64,000 nucleotides of DNA from Planctomycetota bacterium (lineage in GTDB: Bacteria > Planctomycetota > UBA1135 > GCA-002748355): assembly GCA_027021385.1 (NCBI GenBank), contig JALUUL010000079.1:69738-133737 (forward strand), given 5' to 3'. The position numbers and the translations under genes were made by a program. Below, piece by piece: positions 25,036 to 34,343 of the stretch. Within the stretch, counting starts at the first letter, position 1. Each line of letters begins with the position of its first letter. The notes below the pieces were generated by a model. That model saw nothing but the letters and a program-made list of their open reading frames with translations. It had not been told where the DNA came from and did not search any database.

Positions 25036-25797
25036 ATGGGAATCGTGGAACGCTATGGGCTCGGCGCCCTGTTTCTCCTCTGCTCCCTGATCGTGCTCGT
25101 CGGCATCTTCGGGGAGGACGAGACGCGGGCCGGGACGAGGACCCCGGCCGTGTCCGGGAACGGGAATCCCCCTCCGGTCCTCACGCAGGACCGGATCGTC
25201 CTGGACGACACGGAGGAGCCGGATTTCGACCCGGGAAGATCGGACGAGGGGACCGGGACCGCGACCGGGGTCCTTCCTCCACCGGTCTTCGCCGGTGGTT
25301 CGAGCCTCCCGAAGGACGGGGGCGGTCTCCTCCCCGGGAACCGGGGGAGGGGGAAGACGGAAACGGACCGGGGGACCGGGAAGGAACCGAAGCCCCGGAA
25401 ACCGATCCGCTTCCATACGATCCGCAAGGGGGACACTCTCGCGCGGATCGCGAAGCTGGTCTACGGGCGGGGCGGAAGCACGGTCCTCGAGGCGATCCGT
25501 TCGGCGAACCCGGGCCTGAACGACCGGAAGCTGATCCCAGGCCACAGGATCCGGATGCCGGAGCTTCCGGGGACCGAAACCGGGCGGCGGCCGGAGGCGG
25601 AGAAGGAGAGTCCCAGGATCTACGTCGTCCGGAAGGGGGACTCCCTGAGCCGGATCGTCCGGCGTTTCTACAAGGGATCCTCCTGGTCCTCCCGGCGGAT
25701 CCAGCGCTTCGTCGCGGAGAGGAACGGGCTCTCCAGTCCCGACCGGCTCACGGTCGGAATGAAGTTGCGTCTCCCTCCGCTGCCGGGACGGAACTGA
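25036..25797 (+). CDS. Membrane-anchored protein with two LysM domains
   Basis: A 253-residue protein embedded in the dcw operon between ftsW and murG. A signal anchor (LGALFLLCSLIVLVGIFG, residues 8-25) is followed by about 100 low-complexity residues rich in Gly, Pro and Thr. Two LysM peptidoglycan-binding domains follow: FHTIRKGDTLARIAKLVYG (about 134-152) and YVVRKGDSLSRIVRRFYKG (about 196-214). LysM binds N-acetylglucosamine-containing glycan, so the protein could link the wall to the synthesis machinery. The ATG at 25036 follows GGGAGGG. No enzymatic domain is visible. The insertion at this place in the cluster is unusual. Confidence 0.85.
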   Translation: MGIVERYGLGALFLLCSLIVLVGIFGEDETRAGTRTPAVSGNGNPPPVLTQDRIVLDDTEEPDFDPGRSDEGTGTATGVLPPPVFAGGSSLPKDGGGLLPGNRGRGKTETDRGTGKEPKPRKPIRFHTIRKGDTLARIAKLVYGRGGSTVLEAIRSANPGLNDRKLIPGHRIRMPELPGTETGRRPEAEKESPRIYVVRKGDSLSRIVRRFYKGSSWSSRRIQRFVAERNGLSSPDRLTVGMKLRLPPLPGRN

Positions 25798-25803
25798 GGA
25801 AGC

Positions 25804-26910
25804 GTGCGGGGGATGAGGGTCCTGCTGGCGGGGGGCGGCACGGGGGGGCACCTGGTCCCCGGCTTGAACCTCGCTGCGGGGCTCAAGGAGCGCGGACATG
25901 TTCCGGCCCTGGTCCGTGAGGGCCGGGAGGTCGAAGAGCGCTTTCCTTTCGACGGGGAGATTCTCGAGGACATGGGCCTTCGCGCCGGATCGCGGGGCGC
26001 GGCCCTCGCCTTCGACCTCTGGCGGGGAGGTCGCAAGGCCCTTCGCCTCCTCCGCGAGTGGCGGCCGGACCTGGTCGCCGGCCTTGGGGGCCGGACGGCC
26101 TTCCCCTGCCTCCGCGCCGCCGGCCGGCTCGGGATCCCCTTCGTGCTGCTCGAGCAGAACCGGATTCCGGGGCGGACGACCCGATGGTTCGCCCGGAGGG
26201 CCCGGCGGGTCTACCTCGCCTTCCCCGAGACCGCGGAACTCCTTCCCGGGGCCTCCAACAAGGCGACGGGTCCTCCCCTCCGTCCCGGACTCGACCGGCG
26301 GGAGGATCCCGGGCTCCGTCGCCGTTTCGGTCTTGCTCCCGGCCGCCGGATCCTTCTCGTCCTCGGGGGAAGTCAGGGGGCCCTGGCCCTCAACGAGGGA
26401 CTTCCGAGGCTCCTCGCGGCCCTCCCGAAGGAATGGAAGGAAGGATGGGCGGTCCTGCATCTCGCCGGCTCCGGAAAGGAGGAAGCCTCCGCGAAGGCCT
26501 ACGAGGGCACGGGCGTCGACGCCCATGTCCTTCCGTTCCATCGCGAGATGCCGGAACTCTACGCTCTTGCTTCCCTCGTCGTCTGCCGCGGAGGAGGGAC
26601 CACCCTCGCGGAGGTCGCCGCGGCGGGCAGGCCCGCCCTCGTCGTACCCTATCCATGGCACAGGGACCGGCACCAGGAAGCCAACGCCGCCTGTTTCGAG
26701 GAACGGGGGGCGATGCGGATCCTTCCCCAGAGCGAACTCGAGGCGGGGGGAGGCCGAGAACTCCTCCTCTCCATGACGGAGCCTCCCGGGCTCCTCGAGG
26801 AGATGGGAGCCCGGGCGAGACGGGTCCTCCCCCCTGGAGGGCGGGCGCGGATCCTCGCGGATCTCGAGTCGCTGTTCGAAGGATCAGGACGCGCGGAGGT
26901 CTCGGAATGA
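25804..26910 (+). CDS. murG: UDP-GlcNAc:lipid I N-acetylglucosaminyltransferase
   Basis: MurG adds GlcNAc to lipid I at the cytoplasmic face of the membrane, forming lipid II. The 368-residue GT-B enzyme has the N-terminal loop LLAGGGTGGHLVPGL, the ILLVLGGSQGALALNE block and the donor-binding C-terminal VVCRGGGTTLAEVAAAGRPALVVPYP. Two starts are possible: GTG 25804, with GAGGA just upstream, and ATG 25813. The gene overlaps murC by four bases (ATGA). Confidence 0.95.
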   Translation: MRGMRVLLAGGGTGGHLVPGLNLAAGLKERGHVPALVREGREVEERFPFDGEILEDMGLRAGSRGAALAFDLWRGGRKALRLLREWRPDLVAGLGGRTAFPCLRAAGRLGIPFVLLEQNRIPGRTTRWFARRARRVYLAFPETAELLPGASNKATGPPLRPGLDRREDPGLRRRFGLAPGRRILLVLGGSQGALALNEGLPRLLAALPKEWKEGWAVLHLAGSGKEEASAKAYEGTGVDAHVLPFHREMPELYALASLVVCRGGGTTLAEVAAAGRPALVVPYPWHRDRHQEANAACFEERGAMRILPQSELEAGGGRELLLSMTEPPGLLEEMGARARRVLPPGGRARILADLESLFEGSGRAEVSE

Positions 26911-28292
26911 CTCCGAAGCCGAGGCTCCCGATCGACCGGGCCCACCTGGTCGGGATCGGAGGCGCCGGGGTTTCGGCGCTCGCGAGGCTCCTGCAAGGGC
27001 TCGGCGTCGAGGTCAGCGGTTCGGACCTGAAGGACAGCGTCCGCCTCGAGAATCTCCGAAGGCTCGGGATCCCGATCAGGGTTGGCCACGAGCACGAACT
27101 GCCCCCCCTCGGGAACGGGTGGGTCGTCCACTCGGCGGCGGTCCCCTCCGGGAATCGGGAACTCGCGGAGGCCCGGAGGCGGGGTTGGAAGGTCCTGAAC
27201 TACGCCCAGGCCGTCGGCCGCCTTTCCCGGAACCTGAAGACCCTCGCGGTCTCGGGGACGCACGGGAAAACTTCGACGACCGCGATGACGGTGACGGCCC
27301 TCTGCGAGGCGGGGATCGACCCTTCCTACCTGATCGGGGGAGACGTCGCGCTGCCGGACGGGAACGGACACGCGGGGGGCTCGGATTACTTCGTCGTCGA
27401 AGCCTGCGAGTTCAATCGCTCCTTCCATCATCTCCTTCCCCGCCACGCGGTCATTCTTAACCTCGAGCGCGACCATTTCGATTGCTATCCGGACGAGGAG
27501 ACCCTGGTCGAGTCCTTCGCGGAGTTCGCGCACGGCATCCAGCCCGAGGGTTCCCTGTTCGTGGACGAGGGTCTTCCCCACGGCGTCATGCTGCACCTTC
27601 CGGAAGACCTCGAGGTCCTGACCGTGGGAGAAGGCCTCTTCGCGGACCTCCGGCCGGTGGATCTCGTCGAACGGAGGGGAAAATTCGCGTTCACTCCGAA
27701 GTTCCGTGGGGAGCACCTTCCCAGGATCGAACTCGAGGTGGCGGGCAGGTTCCAGGTCACGAACGCCCTGTTCGCCCTGGGACTGGCGCTGAAAGCGGGG
27801 GCGGATCCCCGTGACGCCGCGCGCGGTCTCTCCAAGTTCCAGGGAGTTGCGAGGCGATTCCAGTTGCACATCGGCCCGAAGGGAGGGCTCTTGATCGACG
27901 ACTTCGCCCATCATCCTTCGGAGGTCCGCGCGGTCCTCAAGACGGCCCGCGCCGCCTTTCCTGACAGGAGGCTCCTCGTCGTCTTCCAGCCCCACCAGTT
28001 TTCCCGGACCCGCCATCTCTGCCGGGAGTTCGCGGATGCCTTGAAGATCGCCGACCATTGCTACGTTACGAAGATCTATCCGGCCCGGGAGGATCCCGAC
28101 CTCGACCACGGGATCGGACCGGAGGATCTCGTGGCCTGCATCCGAGAGGCGGGGGGGACCGCGGATCCCGCGGGAGAGGTCGGAGAGTTCGCTGGAAACC
28201 TCCTCGAACGCCTGGGTCCGGAAGACCTGCCGATGATTCTCGGAGCGGGAGATGTCGATGGACTGGTCGCGGAAGTGGTTCGAAACCTTTAA
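26907..28292 (+). CDS. murC: UDP-N-acetylmuramate:L-alanine ligase
   Basis: MurC attaches L-Ala to UDP-MurNAc with ATP, the first step of stem peptide assembly. The 461-residue enzyme has the nucleotide fold HLVGIGGAGVSALARLL, the ATP loop AVSGTHGKTSTTAM, VVEACEFNRSFHHLLP, and the C-terminal DDFAHHPSEVRAVLKTAR and FQPHQFSRTRHL blocks. All conserved positions look intact. The ATG at 26907 overlaps murG; the 3' end overlaps murB by 41 bases. Confidence 0.96.
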   Translation: MTPKPRLPIDRAHLVGIGGAGVSALARLLQGLGVEVSGSDLKDSVRLENLRRLGIPIRVGHEHELPPLGNGWVVHSAAVPSGNRELAEARRRGWKVLNYAQAVGRLSRNLKTLAVSGTHGKTSTTAMTVTALCEAGIDPSYLIGGDVALPDGNGHAGGSDYFVVEACEFNRSFHHLLPRHAVILNLERDHFDCYPDEETLVESFAEFAHGIQPEGSLFVDEGLPHGVMLHLPEDLEVLTVGEGLFADLRPVDLVERRGKFAFTPKFRGEHLPRIELEVAGRFQVTNALFALGLALKAGADPRDAARGLSKFQGVARRFQLHIGPKGGLLIDDFAHHPSEVRAVLKTARAAFPDRRLLVVFQPHQFSRTRHLCREFADALKIADHCYVTKIYPAREDPDLDHGIGPEDLVACIREAGGTADPAGEVGEFAGNLLERLGPEDLPMILGAGDVDGLVAEVVRNL

Positions 28293-29163
28293 GGGGGTCG
28301 TCCGGGAGGGGGTGGACCTTGCGCCGTTCTCCCACATGAGGGTCGGCGGCAAGGCCGAGGTCCTCCTCGAACCCTGGTCCGAAGAGGACGCGGCGACCGC
28401 CGTTCGGATCTGCCGGGAGCATGGGCTTCCGCTCCTGTTCCTCGGAGGGGGCAGCAACCTCCTCGTCGCCGACGAAGGAGTCTCCGCCTTCGTACTCCAC
28501 GTGGGCCGCTGGAACCGGGTCGTCCGGGACGAGAACCGCCTGATCGCCTCGGCCGGGGCTTCCCTTCCTTCCCTGCTGCGCAAGGCCCGAGAATCGGGTC
28601 TCGGCGGACTCGAGACCCTGGTCGGGATCCCGGCGCAGGTAGGGGGTGCAGTCCACATGAACGCGGGGACGAGGTTTGGTTCGACCTTCGATCACCTCGC
28701 TTCCGTTCGGATCGTCGATCCGGAAGGCGGGATCCGCGATCTCCGGACCTCCGATCTCGAGCCTTCCTACCGGGACGGCGGACTCGGGGATTCCCTGGTC
28801 ACGACCGCGACCTTCGTTCTCGAGGAAGAGAGCAAGGAAACCATCCGGGAGCGTTTCACCGAGTTCCTGGAATGGAGGAACAGGCGTCAACCCGTGACGG
28901 AGAAGAGTCTGGGTTGCATCTTCAAGAACCCCGACGGCGAGTCCGCCGGTGCCTTGATCGACAGGGCGGGGCTCAAGGGCGAGCGGGTCGGGGGGATCGA
29001 GGTCTCGACCAAGCACGCGAACTTCTTCGTGAACAAGGGAGGAGGGACCGCGGCCGAGGTTGTCAGACTGATCGAGAAGGTCAGGGAGAGGGTATGCAAG
29101 GAGTTCTCGATCGAACTCGAACTCGAGATCGAACTCTGGGGATTCGAAGGCGGGCGGGGCTGA
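28252..29163 (+). CDS. murB: UDP-N-acetylenolpyruvoylglucosamine reductase
   Basis: MurB is the FAD enzyme that reduces UDP-GlcNAc-enolpyruvate to UDP-MurNAc with NADPH. The 303-residue length and lack of the type I loop indicate the type II form. The FAD-binding region LPLLFLGGGSNLLVAD, GIPAQVGGAVHMNAG, the proton-donor region LGCIFKNPDG (Cys where E. coli has Ser) and the C-terminal acidic ELEIELWG are seen. It is the last gene of the dcw operon; polA is convergent 24 bases further on. Confidence 0.95.
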   Translation: MSMDWSRKWFETFKGVVREGVDLAPFSHMRVGGKAEVLLEPWSEEDAATAVRICREHGLPLLFLGGGSNLLVADEGVSAFVLHVGRWNRVVRDENRLIASAGASLPSLLRKARESGLGGLETLVGIPAQVGGAVHMNAGTRFGSTFDHLASVRIVDPEGGIRDLRTSDLEPSYRDGGLGDSLVTTATFVLEEESKETIRERFTEFLEWRNRRQPVTEKSLGCIFKNPDGESAGALIDRAGLKGERVGGIEVSTKHANFFVNKGGGTAAEVVRLIEKVRERVCKEFSIELELEIELWGFEGGRG

Positions 29164-29187
29164 CCGCGGTCCTCCGGAGGGAGGAGT

Positions 29188-31923
29188 TCAGGGGTGGGCC
29201 TCGAGCCAGTTCCGGCCGCGGCCTATCTCCACCTCGAGGGGGACCGAGAGTTCGACGACCTTCTCCATGCAGTCCTTCAGGATCCCGGCGACGCGGTCGC
29301 CGTCCTTCCGCGGGCACTCGACGACGAGTTCGTCGTGCACCTGGAGAAGGAGATGGGCGTCGAGGCCCTCCTCCCGCAAGGTCCGGTGGAGCCGGATCAT
29401 CGCCATCTTGATGATGTCGGCTGCCGTTCCCTGGATCGGACTGTTCAGCGCCACGTTCTCCGCGTTGACCCGGACCCGGTCGAGCTTCGAATCGATGTCC
29501 GGCAGGGGTCTCCTCCTCCCGAAGAGGGTGCGGACCTCGCCCGTCCTTCTCGCGGTCTCGAGGGTCCGGTCGATCCATTCACGGACCTTGGGCATCGCCC
29601 GGAAATAGGCCTCGATGAACTTCTTCGCCTCGTTCCGCGACATGCCGGTCGTCGCCGCGAGTCTGGCCGGTCCCATCCCGTAGACCAGCCCGTAGTTGAC
29701 GGCTTTCGCGTGGGAACGCATCTCGGGCGTGACGAGTTCGGGAAGGACGCCGAAGACGATGGCGGCCGTCCGCCGGTGCACGTCCTCCCCCTCGGAAAAC
29801 CCGCGACGAAGGTTCTCGTCCCCCGACATGTGGGCGAGGATCCGGAGTTCGACCTGGGAATAGTCGGCGGATAGGAGGATTCCGTCCGTTCCCCCGGGGA
29901 TGAAGGCCTTGCGGATCTTCCGGCCCTCCTCGGTGCGGATCGGGATGTTCTGCAGGTTCGGATTGTCGGAGGAGAGGCGTCCGGTCGCGGCCACCCCCTG
30001 GTTGAAGGAGGTGTGGATCCGCCCGGTTTCGGAACGGACCAACCGGGGAAGGGTGTCCACGTAGGTGCCCTTGAGTTTCGTCAGCTTCCGGTGTTCGAGG
30101 AGGAGGGCTCCGATCGGGTGGTCGGAGATGCTCTCGAGCACCGAGGCGTCGGTCGCGTACTGGCCGGTCCTCGTCCTGCGGAGCTTGCGGAGACCGCATT
30201 CCTTGTGGACCTCGAGCTTCTCGAACAGCACGACGCCCAGCTTCTGGGGACTCTGGATGTTGAACTCCTCCCCCGCGATCCCGTGAATCCTCCGCGTGAG
30301 TTCCTCGATCCTCTCGGCGAACTCCGAGGAGAGGGCCTCGAGGTAGGGGGAATCGACCTTGATGCCGCGCATCTCCATGTCGACGAGAACCGGGAGGAGG
30401 GGCATCTCGATGTCGCGGAAGACGGATTCGACCTCGAGTTCCTTCATCTCGCGGCTCAAGGGCTCGACGAGGCGGAGCGTGTAGTCCGCATCCTCGCAGG
30501 CATAAGTTCCGACCTCGGCCACGGGGCACTGGTCCATCGTCCGGGCCTTCCGGCCCGTACCCAGGAGATCCGAGGTCGGGATCTTCCGGTGGTCGAAATA
30601 CCGAAGGGCCAGCTCATCCAGATTGTGGCGCCGGATGCCGGGGGCTACGCAGTAGCTCGCGAGCAGGGTGTCGAAGACCACCCCTCGGACCCGGACGCCC
30701 GCCCTCGACATGGCCTCGATGTCGTACTTGGCGTTCTGACCGACCTTCTCGATCCCCGGATCCTCGAGGATGGGGACGAAGGGCTCGAGCCAGGCCTTCG
30801 GATCGTGTCCCTCCGGGAGGTCGAAGCCCTTCAGGGGAACGTAGGCCGCCTTCCCCTCCTCGATCGCGAAGGACATCCCTACGACCTCCAGGCTGCCGAC
30901 GTCGAGCGAGGTCGTCTCGGTGTCGAAGGCGAAGCGCCCCGCCTCCGCGAGGGAGGCCGCGAACTCCTTGCAGGCTTCGAGGGTCGTGAGTACGCGGTAG
31001 GCGTTCTCCCTCGAGGAATCGCGGGGTTCGGGGGTCCGGAGTCCGGCGAGGATCCTCTCGGCCAGCCCGCGGAACTCGAGCCTGAGGAACAGGGCCTCGA
31101 GCCGTTCAGGATCGGGGGGCGCGACCCGGATCTCCTCGGGGGAGAGCGGAAGGTCGAGGTCGATCCGGATCCTGACGAGGTCCCGGGAGAGGTAGGCTTC
31201 CTCTCGGTGCTCCTCGAGCGCTCTCCTTTGGGCCGGCCTCTTGATCGACTCGAGGTTCTCGTAGATGCCGTCCAGGCTTCCGAACTCGGCGAGCAGGGCG
31301 GAAGCCGTCTTCTTCCCGATTCCCCGCACCCCCGGGATGTTGTCCGAGCTGTCGCCCATGAGCGCCAGGAAGTCGATGATCTGGTCGGGGCGGACCCCGA
31401 ACTTCTCCCGGACCTCTTCGGGGCCGATCAACCGGAAACCCTCCTCCCGGCGGCCCATGATGTCGAGCAGGCGCACCTTGCCGTCGTCGATGAGCTGCAT
31501 GAAGTCCTTGTCCCCGGTGACGATCAGGACCTCGTCTCCGGCCTCCTTGCAGCGCATCGCGAGAGTCCCGATCACGTCGTCGGCCTCCTGGCCCTCCATC
31601 TCGAGGATCGGGATCCCATGCGCCTCGACGACCTCCCGGATGTCCGGAAACTGCAGGATGAGCTCCTCCGGGGCCTTGTCCCGGGTCGCCTTGTATTCGG
31701 GGTAGACCTTCGTCCGTTCCAGGGCTTCGCGGGGTCCGTCGAAGGCCACGGCGATCCTGTCCGGCGATTCCTCCCGGAGGAGGGAATGCAGGGTCGTCGT
31801 GAATCCGAAGGTCGCGGAGGTCGGGTGCCCGGCGGAGGTCGTCAGGCCGTCTCCGCGGCCCGTGAATGCGAAGTGCGCGCGGTAGGCCAGGGCCGTGCCG
31901 TCGAGGAGGAAGGTCCGGGTCAT
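29188..31923 (-). CDS. polA: DNA polymerase I
   Basis: A 911-residue family A polymerase for repair and Okazaki-fragment processing. The N-terminal 5' nuclease (residues 1-300) has FLLDGTALAYRAHFAF and VTGDKDFMQLID. The 3'-5' exonuclease domain looks active, with FDTETTSLD, QNAKYDIEAM and ACEDADYTLRL. The polymerase palm and fingers show motif A LLSADYSQVELRILAHM, motif B KAVNYGLVYGMGPARLA and motif C LLQVHDELVVE. The ATG at 31923 is chosen because it gives the canonical N-terminus; the frame continues upstream without homology. It is divergent from sthA with 130 bases between. Confidence 0.97.
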   Translation of the reverse strand: MTRTFLLDGTALAYRAHFAFTGRGDGLTTSAGHPTSATFGFTTTLHSLLREESPDRIAVAFDGPREALERTKVYPEYKATRDKAPEELILQFPDIREVVEAHGIPILEMEGQEADDVIGTLAMRCKEAGDEVLIVTGDKDFMQLIDDGKVRLLDIMGRREEGFRLIGPEEVREKFGVRPDQIIDFLALMGDSSDNIPGVRGIGKKTASALLAEFGSLDGIYENLESIKRPAQRRALEEHREEAYLSRDLVRIRIDLDLPLSPEEIRVAPPDPERLEALFLRLEFRGLAERILAGLRTPEPRDSSRENAYRVLTTLEACKEFAASLAEAGRFAFDTETTSLDVGSLEVVGMSFAIEEGKAAYVPLKGFDLPEGHDPKAWLEPFVPILEDPGIEKVGQNAKYDIEAMSRAGVRVRGVVFDTLLASYCVAPGIRRHNLDELALRYFDHRKIPTSDLLGTGRKARTMDQCPVAEVGTYACEDADYTLRLVEPLSREMKELEVESVFRDIEMPLLPVLVDMEMRGIKVDSPYLEALSSEFAERIEELTRRIHGIAGEEFNIQSPQKLGVVLFEKLEVHKECGLRKLRRTRTGQYATDASVLESISDHPIGALLLEHRKLTKLKGTYVDTLPRLVRSETGRIHTSFNQGVAATGRLSSDNPNLQNIPIRTEEGRKIRKAFIPGGTDGILLSADYSQVELRILAHMSGDENLRRGFSEGEDVHRRTAAIVFGVLPELVTPEMRSHAKAVNYGLVYGMGPARLAATTGMSRNEAKKFIEAYFRAMPKVREWIDRTLETARRTGEVRTLFGRRRPLPDIDSKLDRVRVNAENVALNSPIQGTAADIIKMAMIRLHRTLREEGLDAHLLLQVHDELVVECPRKDGDRVAGILKDCMEKVVELSVPLEVEIGRGRNWLEAHP

Positions 31924-32053
31924 GGCCGCATTGTGCAGGGTCGAGGGGCCTCGGGCGAGTGCCGCCGTCCTCGAGGCGGCGGGGACATCGGCGGTTCCCG
32001 CGCGCGGGGGATTCTCCTCAGGCTGCCTCGAAGGATGGTTCGAAACATCCTCC

Positions 32054-33484
32054 ATGAGCGGAACCGATGGAATCCGGGACGTGAAGTGCGATCTCGCCGT
32101 GATCGGGGCCGGTCCGGCCGGTCAGAAGGGGGCGATCCAGGCCGCGAAGTTGGGGAAGAAGGTCGTCCTGATCGAGCGGGAATCCCGGATGGGGGGGGCC
32201 TGCCTGAACTGGGGGACGATCCCCTCGAAGACGCTCCGGGAGGCGATCCTGGATCTCACGGATTTCCGGGAACGCTCGTTCTACGGTCGCGGTCAGAAGG
32301 GGTTCGGGGATCTCTCGATCCAGGACCTCGTCTACCGTCTCGACCTCGTGCTCGAGGGGCAGGGTGCCCTGATCCGCGAGCAGTTCGAGCGGAATGGGAT
32401 CGAGGTCCTGGCGGGGACGGCCCGGTTCCTGTCGGTCAACCTGCTCGAGGTCCTGGGGCCCGGAGGGGAACCCACGCACTGGGTCCAGGCCGAGAAGATC
32501 CTGATCGCGACCGGTTCGAGGCCGAGGAACCCCGACGACGTCCCCTTCGACGACGACTGCATCCTGGATTCGAACCGTCTCTTGCGAATGTCGCGGATTC
32601 CCGAGTCGATGCTGGTCCTGGGCGGAGGGATCATCGGAAGCGAATACGCGACGATGATGGCCGCCCTCGGCTGCCGGGTGACTCTGATCGACAAGGCTCC
32701 GCGGCCCCTGGGTCTCGTGGATTCCGAACTCGGCACGCGGTTTTGCAGCTTCATCGAGGAGATGGGAGTCGAAATCCGCTGTGGGCGGAGCATCTCGAAG
32801 GTCATGAAGACCCCGGAGGGAAGGGCGCGCGTCGAGACGGGCGAGGGCGAGGTCTACGAGGCGGAGACCCTGTTCTTCGCCCTCGGCAGGCTCGCGAACG
32901 TCGAGTCGCTGAACCTGGACCGGATCGGTCTCGAACTCACGAAGAGAGGCCATCTTCCGGTGAACCCCCTGTTCCAGACCGCCTGGCCGAACATCTACGC
33001 GGCCGGGGACGTGATCGGCGCGCCCGCCTTGGCCGCGACCTCGATGGAGCAGGGGAGGCTCGCGGCCCGGAACGCCTTCGCGCAGAAGACACACCAGTTC
33101 CCCGAGCACTTCCCCTTTGGGGTCTACACGATTCCCGAGATCTCCTGGATCGGAGAGACCGAAGATCAGTTGCGGGACAGGGGGTCCCGGTACCTGGTCG
33201 GGAAGGCGGAATACTACGAGATCGCCCGGGGGACGATCGCGGGGGACACGAAGGGCCTGATCAAGATCCTCTTCCACGAGGAGACGCACGAGGTGCTCGG
33301 GGTCCACATCCTGGGGACCGGGGCGACGGAGCTGATCCACATCGCCCAGGTCGCGATGCACTTCCGCGCCAGGATCGAGTACTTCGTCGATCAGATCTTC
33401 AACTACCCGACCTTCGCCGAGGGATACCGCATCGCCGCCTTGAACGGGATCAACAAGAAGGCCGCCGCGTCGGTCGGGAGTTGA
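32054..33484 (+). CDS. sthA: Soluble pyridine nucleotide transhydrogenase (Si-specific)
   Basis: A 476-residue flavoprotein of the pyridine nucleotide-disulfide reductase fold, predicted to exchange reducing equivalents between NADPH and NAD. The FAD loop is VIGAGPAGQKGAIQ. The redox site reads GGACLNWGTIPSKTL: the second cysteine of the usual CxxxxC pair is Thr, exactly as in E. coli SthA (HWGTIPSK) and unlike dihydrolipoamide dehydrogenase. The second nucleotide fold is VLGGGIIGSEYATMMAALG. ATG 32054 gives the expected N-terminus. Its 3' end overlaps the convergent hydrolase gene by 35 bases. Confidence 0.9.
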   Translation: MSGTDGIRDVKCDLAVIGAGPAGQKGAIQAAKLGKKVVLIERESRMGGACLNWGTIPSKTLREAILDLTDFRERSFYGRGQKGFGDLSIQDLVYRLDLVLEGQGALIREQFERNGIEVLAGTARFLSVNLLEVLGPGGEPTHWVQAEKILIATGSRPRNPDDVPFDDDCILDSNRLLRMSRIPESMLVLGGGIIGSEYATMMAALGCRVTLIDKAPRPLGLVDSELGTRFCSFIEEMGVEIRCGRSISKVMKTPEGRARVETGEGEVYEAETLFFALGRLANVESLNLDRIGLELTKRGHLPVNPLFQTAWPNIYAAGDVIGAPALAATSMEQGRLAARNAFAQKTHQFPEHFPFGVYTIPEISWIGETEDQLRDRGSRYLVGKAEYYEIARGTIAGDTKGLIKILFHEETHEVLGVHILGTGATELIHIAQVAMHFRARIEYFVDQIFNYPTFAEGYRIAALNGINKKAAASVGS

Positions 33485-34343
33485 GGGGGGCCGCATCGCG
33501 GGGGGACGGATCCCCGGAAGGCCGCCGGAGGGCCTCGAGGCAGGGCCCCGGGGCCTCGAGGAGCATCGAGTGCCCGGCCCCCTCGATCGCCCGGAAGATT
33601 CCGCGGGGGAGGGCCTCCGCAGTCGCGCGCACGTCGGCCGGGGAGACGAGGGTGTCTTCCATACCCGCGTGGCAGAAGACCTCGGCGGACACCTCCTCGA
33701 GGAGGGCGGGGGCGTCGAGCGCCGGGACAGCCTCGAGCTGACGGATGGCCTGGATGCGTTCCGCCTCCGTCGGCGCGGGGGATCGTAGAAGGTCCGTGAA
33801 GACCTTGGGTTTCCGCGCGTGGAAGCTCGAACCGAGGAGGAGGGGGGCCGTTGCTTCGACGAGCTCCCGGCCCTCGAGGCGCCGGAAGAGCAAGGCGAGC
33901 ATCCTGTCGATCGATCGCGACCGCCGGCTTCCCGAGGCCTCGCTGCCGTAGAGGTAGAGGGATCCCGCGCGGTCCGGCTTGCTTCCGGCGAAGGCGAGAG
34001 CGATCTTCCCACCGAAGGAGGTCGCCAGGAGGTCGGCTCTCGGGATCCGCTCGGCTTCGAGGATCGCACAGAGGTCGTCCTTCGCCCCTTCGAGGGTCCA
34101 GGGCGGAGACTCCGCGGCCGCCTTCCCGAAGCCCGGAGGATCGTAGGCGATCGCTAGGAACCCGAGCCGCGCAAGGGTCCGGGGGAGGGTCCCGAAGAGG
34201 CGGGAGGACTGCCCGAGCCCCGGGATCAGGAGCAGGGGGCGCCCCTCCCCCTCGAGCCGGTAAGGGACAATAGCGCCGTCCCGCCGCCTCGCGGTCCTCC
34301 AGGAACCCTTCTTGCCGGGGGCGTCGGGGAGGCGGGATCTCAC
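33450..34343 (-). CDS. Alpha/beta-hydrolase fold protein
   Basis: A 297-residue alpha/beta hydrolase. The oxyanion region PLLLIPGLGQSSRLF, the nucleophile elbow LLATSFGGKIALAF (Ser109), an acid in AGMEDTLVSPADV and the His in IEGAGHSMLLEAP form a complete catalytic set. The start GTG 34343 overlaps the stop of the upstream M28 lipoprotein gene by four bases (GTGA); the open frame extends further upstream inside that gene without homology. Substrate is not predictable. The two genes are probably translationally coupled. Confidence 0.82.
   Translation of the reverse strand: MRSRLPDAPGKKGSWRTARRRDGAIVPYRLEGEGRPLLLIPGLGQSSRLFGTLPRTLARLGFLAIAYDPPGFGKAAAESPPWTLEGAKDDLCAILEAERIPRADLLATSFGGKIALAFAGSKPDRAGSLYLYGSEASGSRRSRSIDRMLALLFRRLEGRELVEATAPLLLGSSFHARKPKVFTDLLRSPAPTEAERIQAIRQLEAVPALDAPALLEEVSAEVFCHAGMEDTLVSPADVRATAEALPRGIFRAIEGAGHSMLLEAPGPCLEALRRPSGDPSPRDAAPLNSRPTRRPSC

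Noticed and set aside
32054..33484. Dihydrolipoamide dehydrogenase
   Set aside because: The redox disulfide is incomplete: Thr replaces the second Cys (CLNWGTIPSK), the pattern of SthA.
30013..33741. 1,242-codon plus-strand frame across polA and sthA
   Set aside because: Antisense to polA and in the wrong frame of sthA; composition is typical of GC-rich shadow frames and has no domain.
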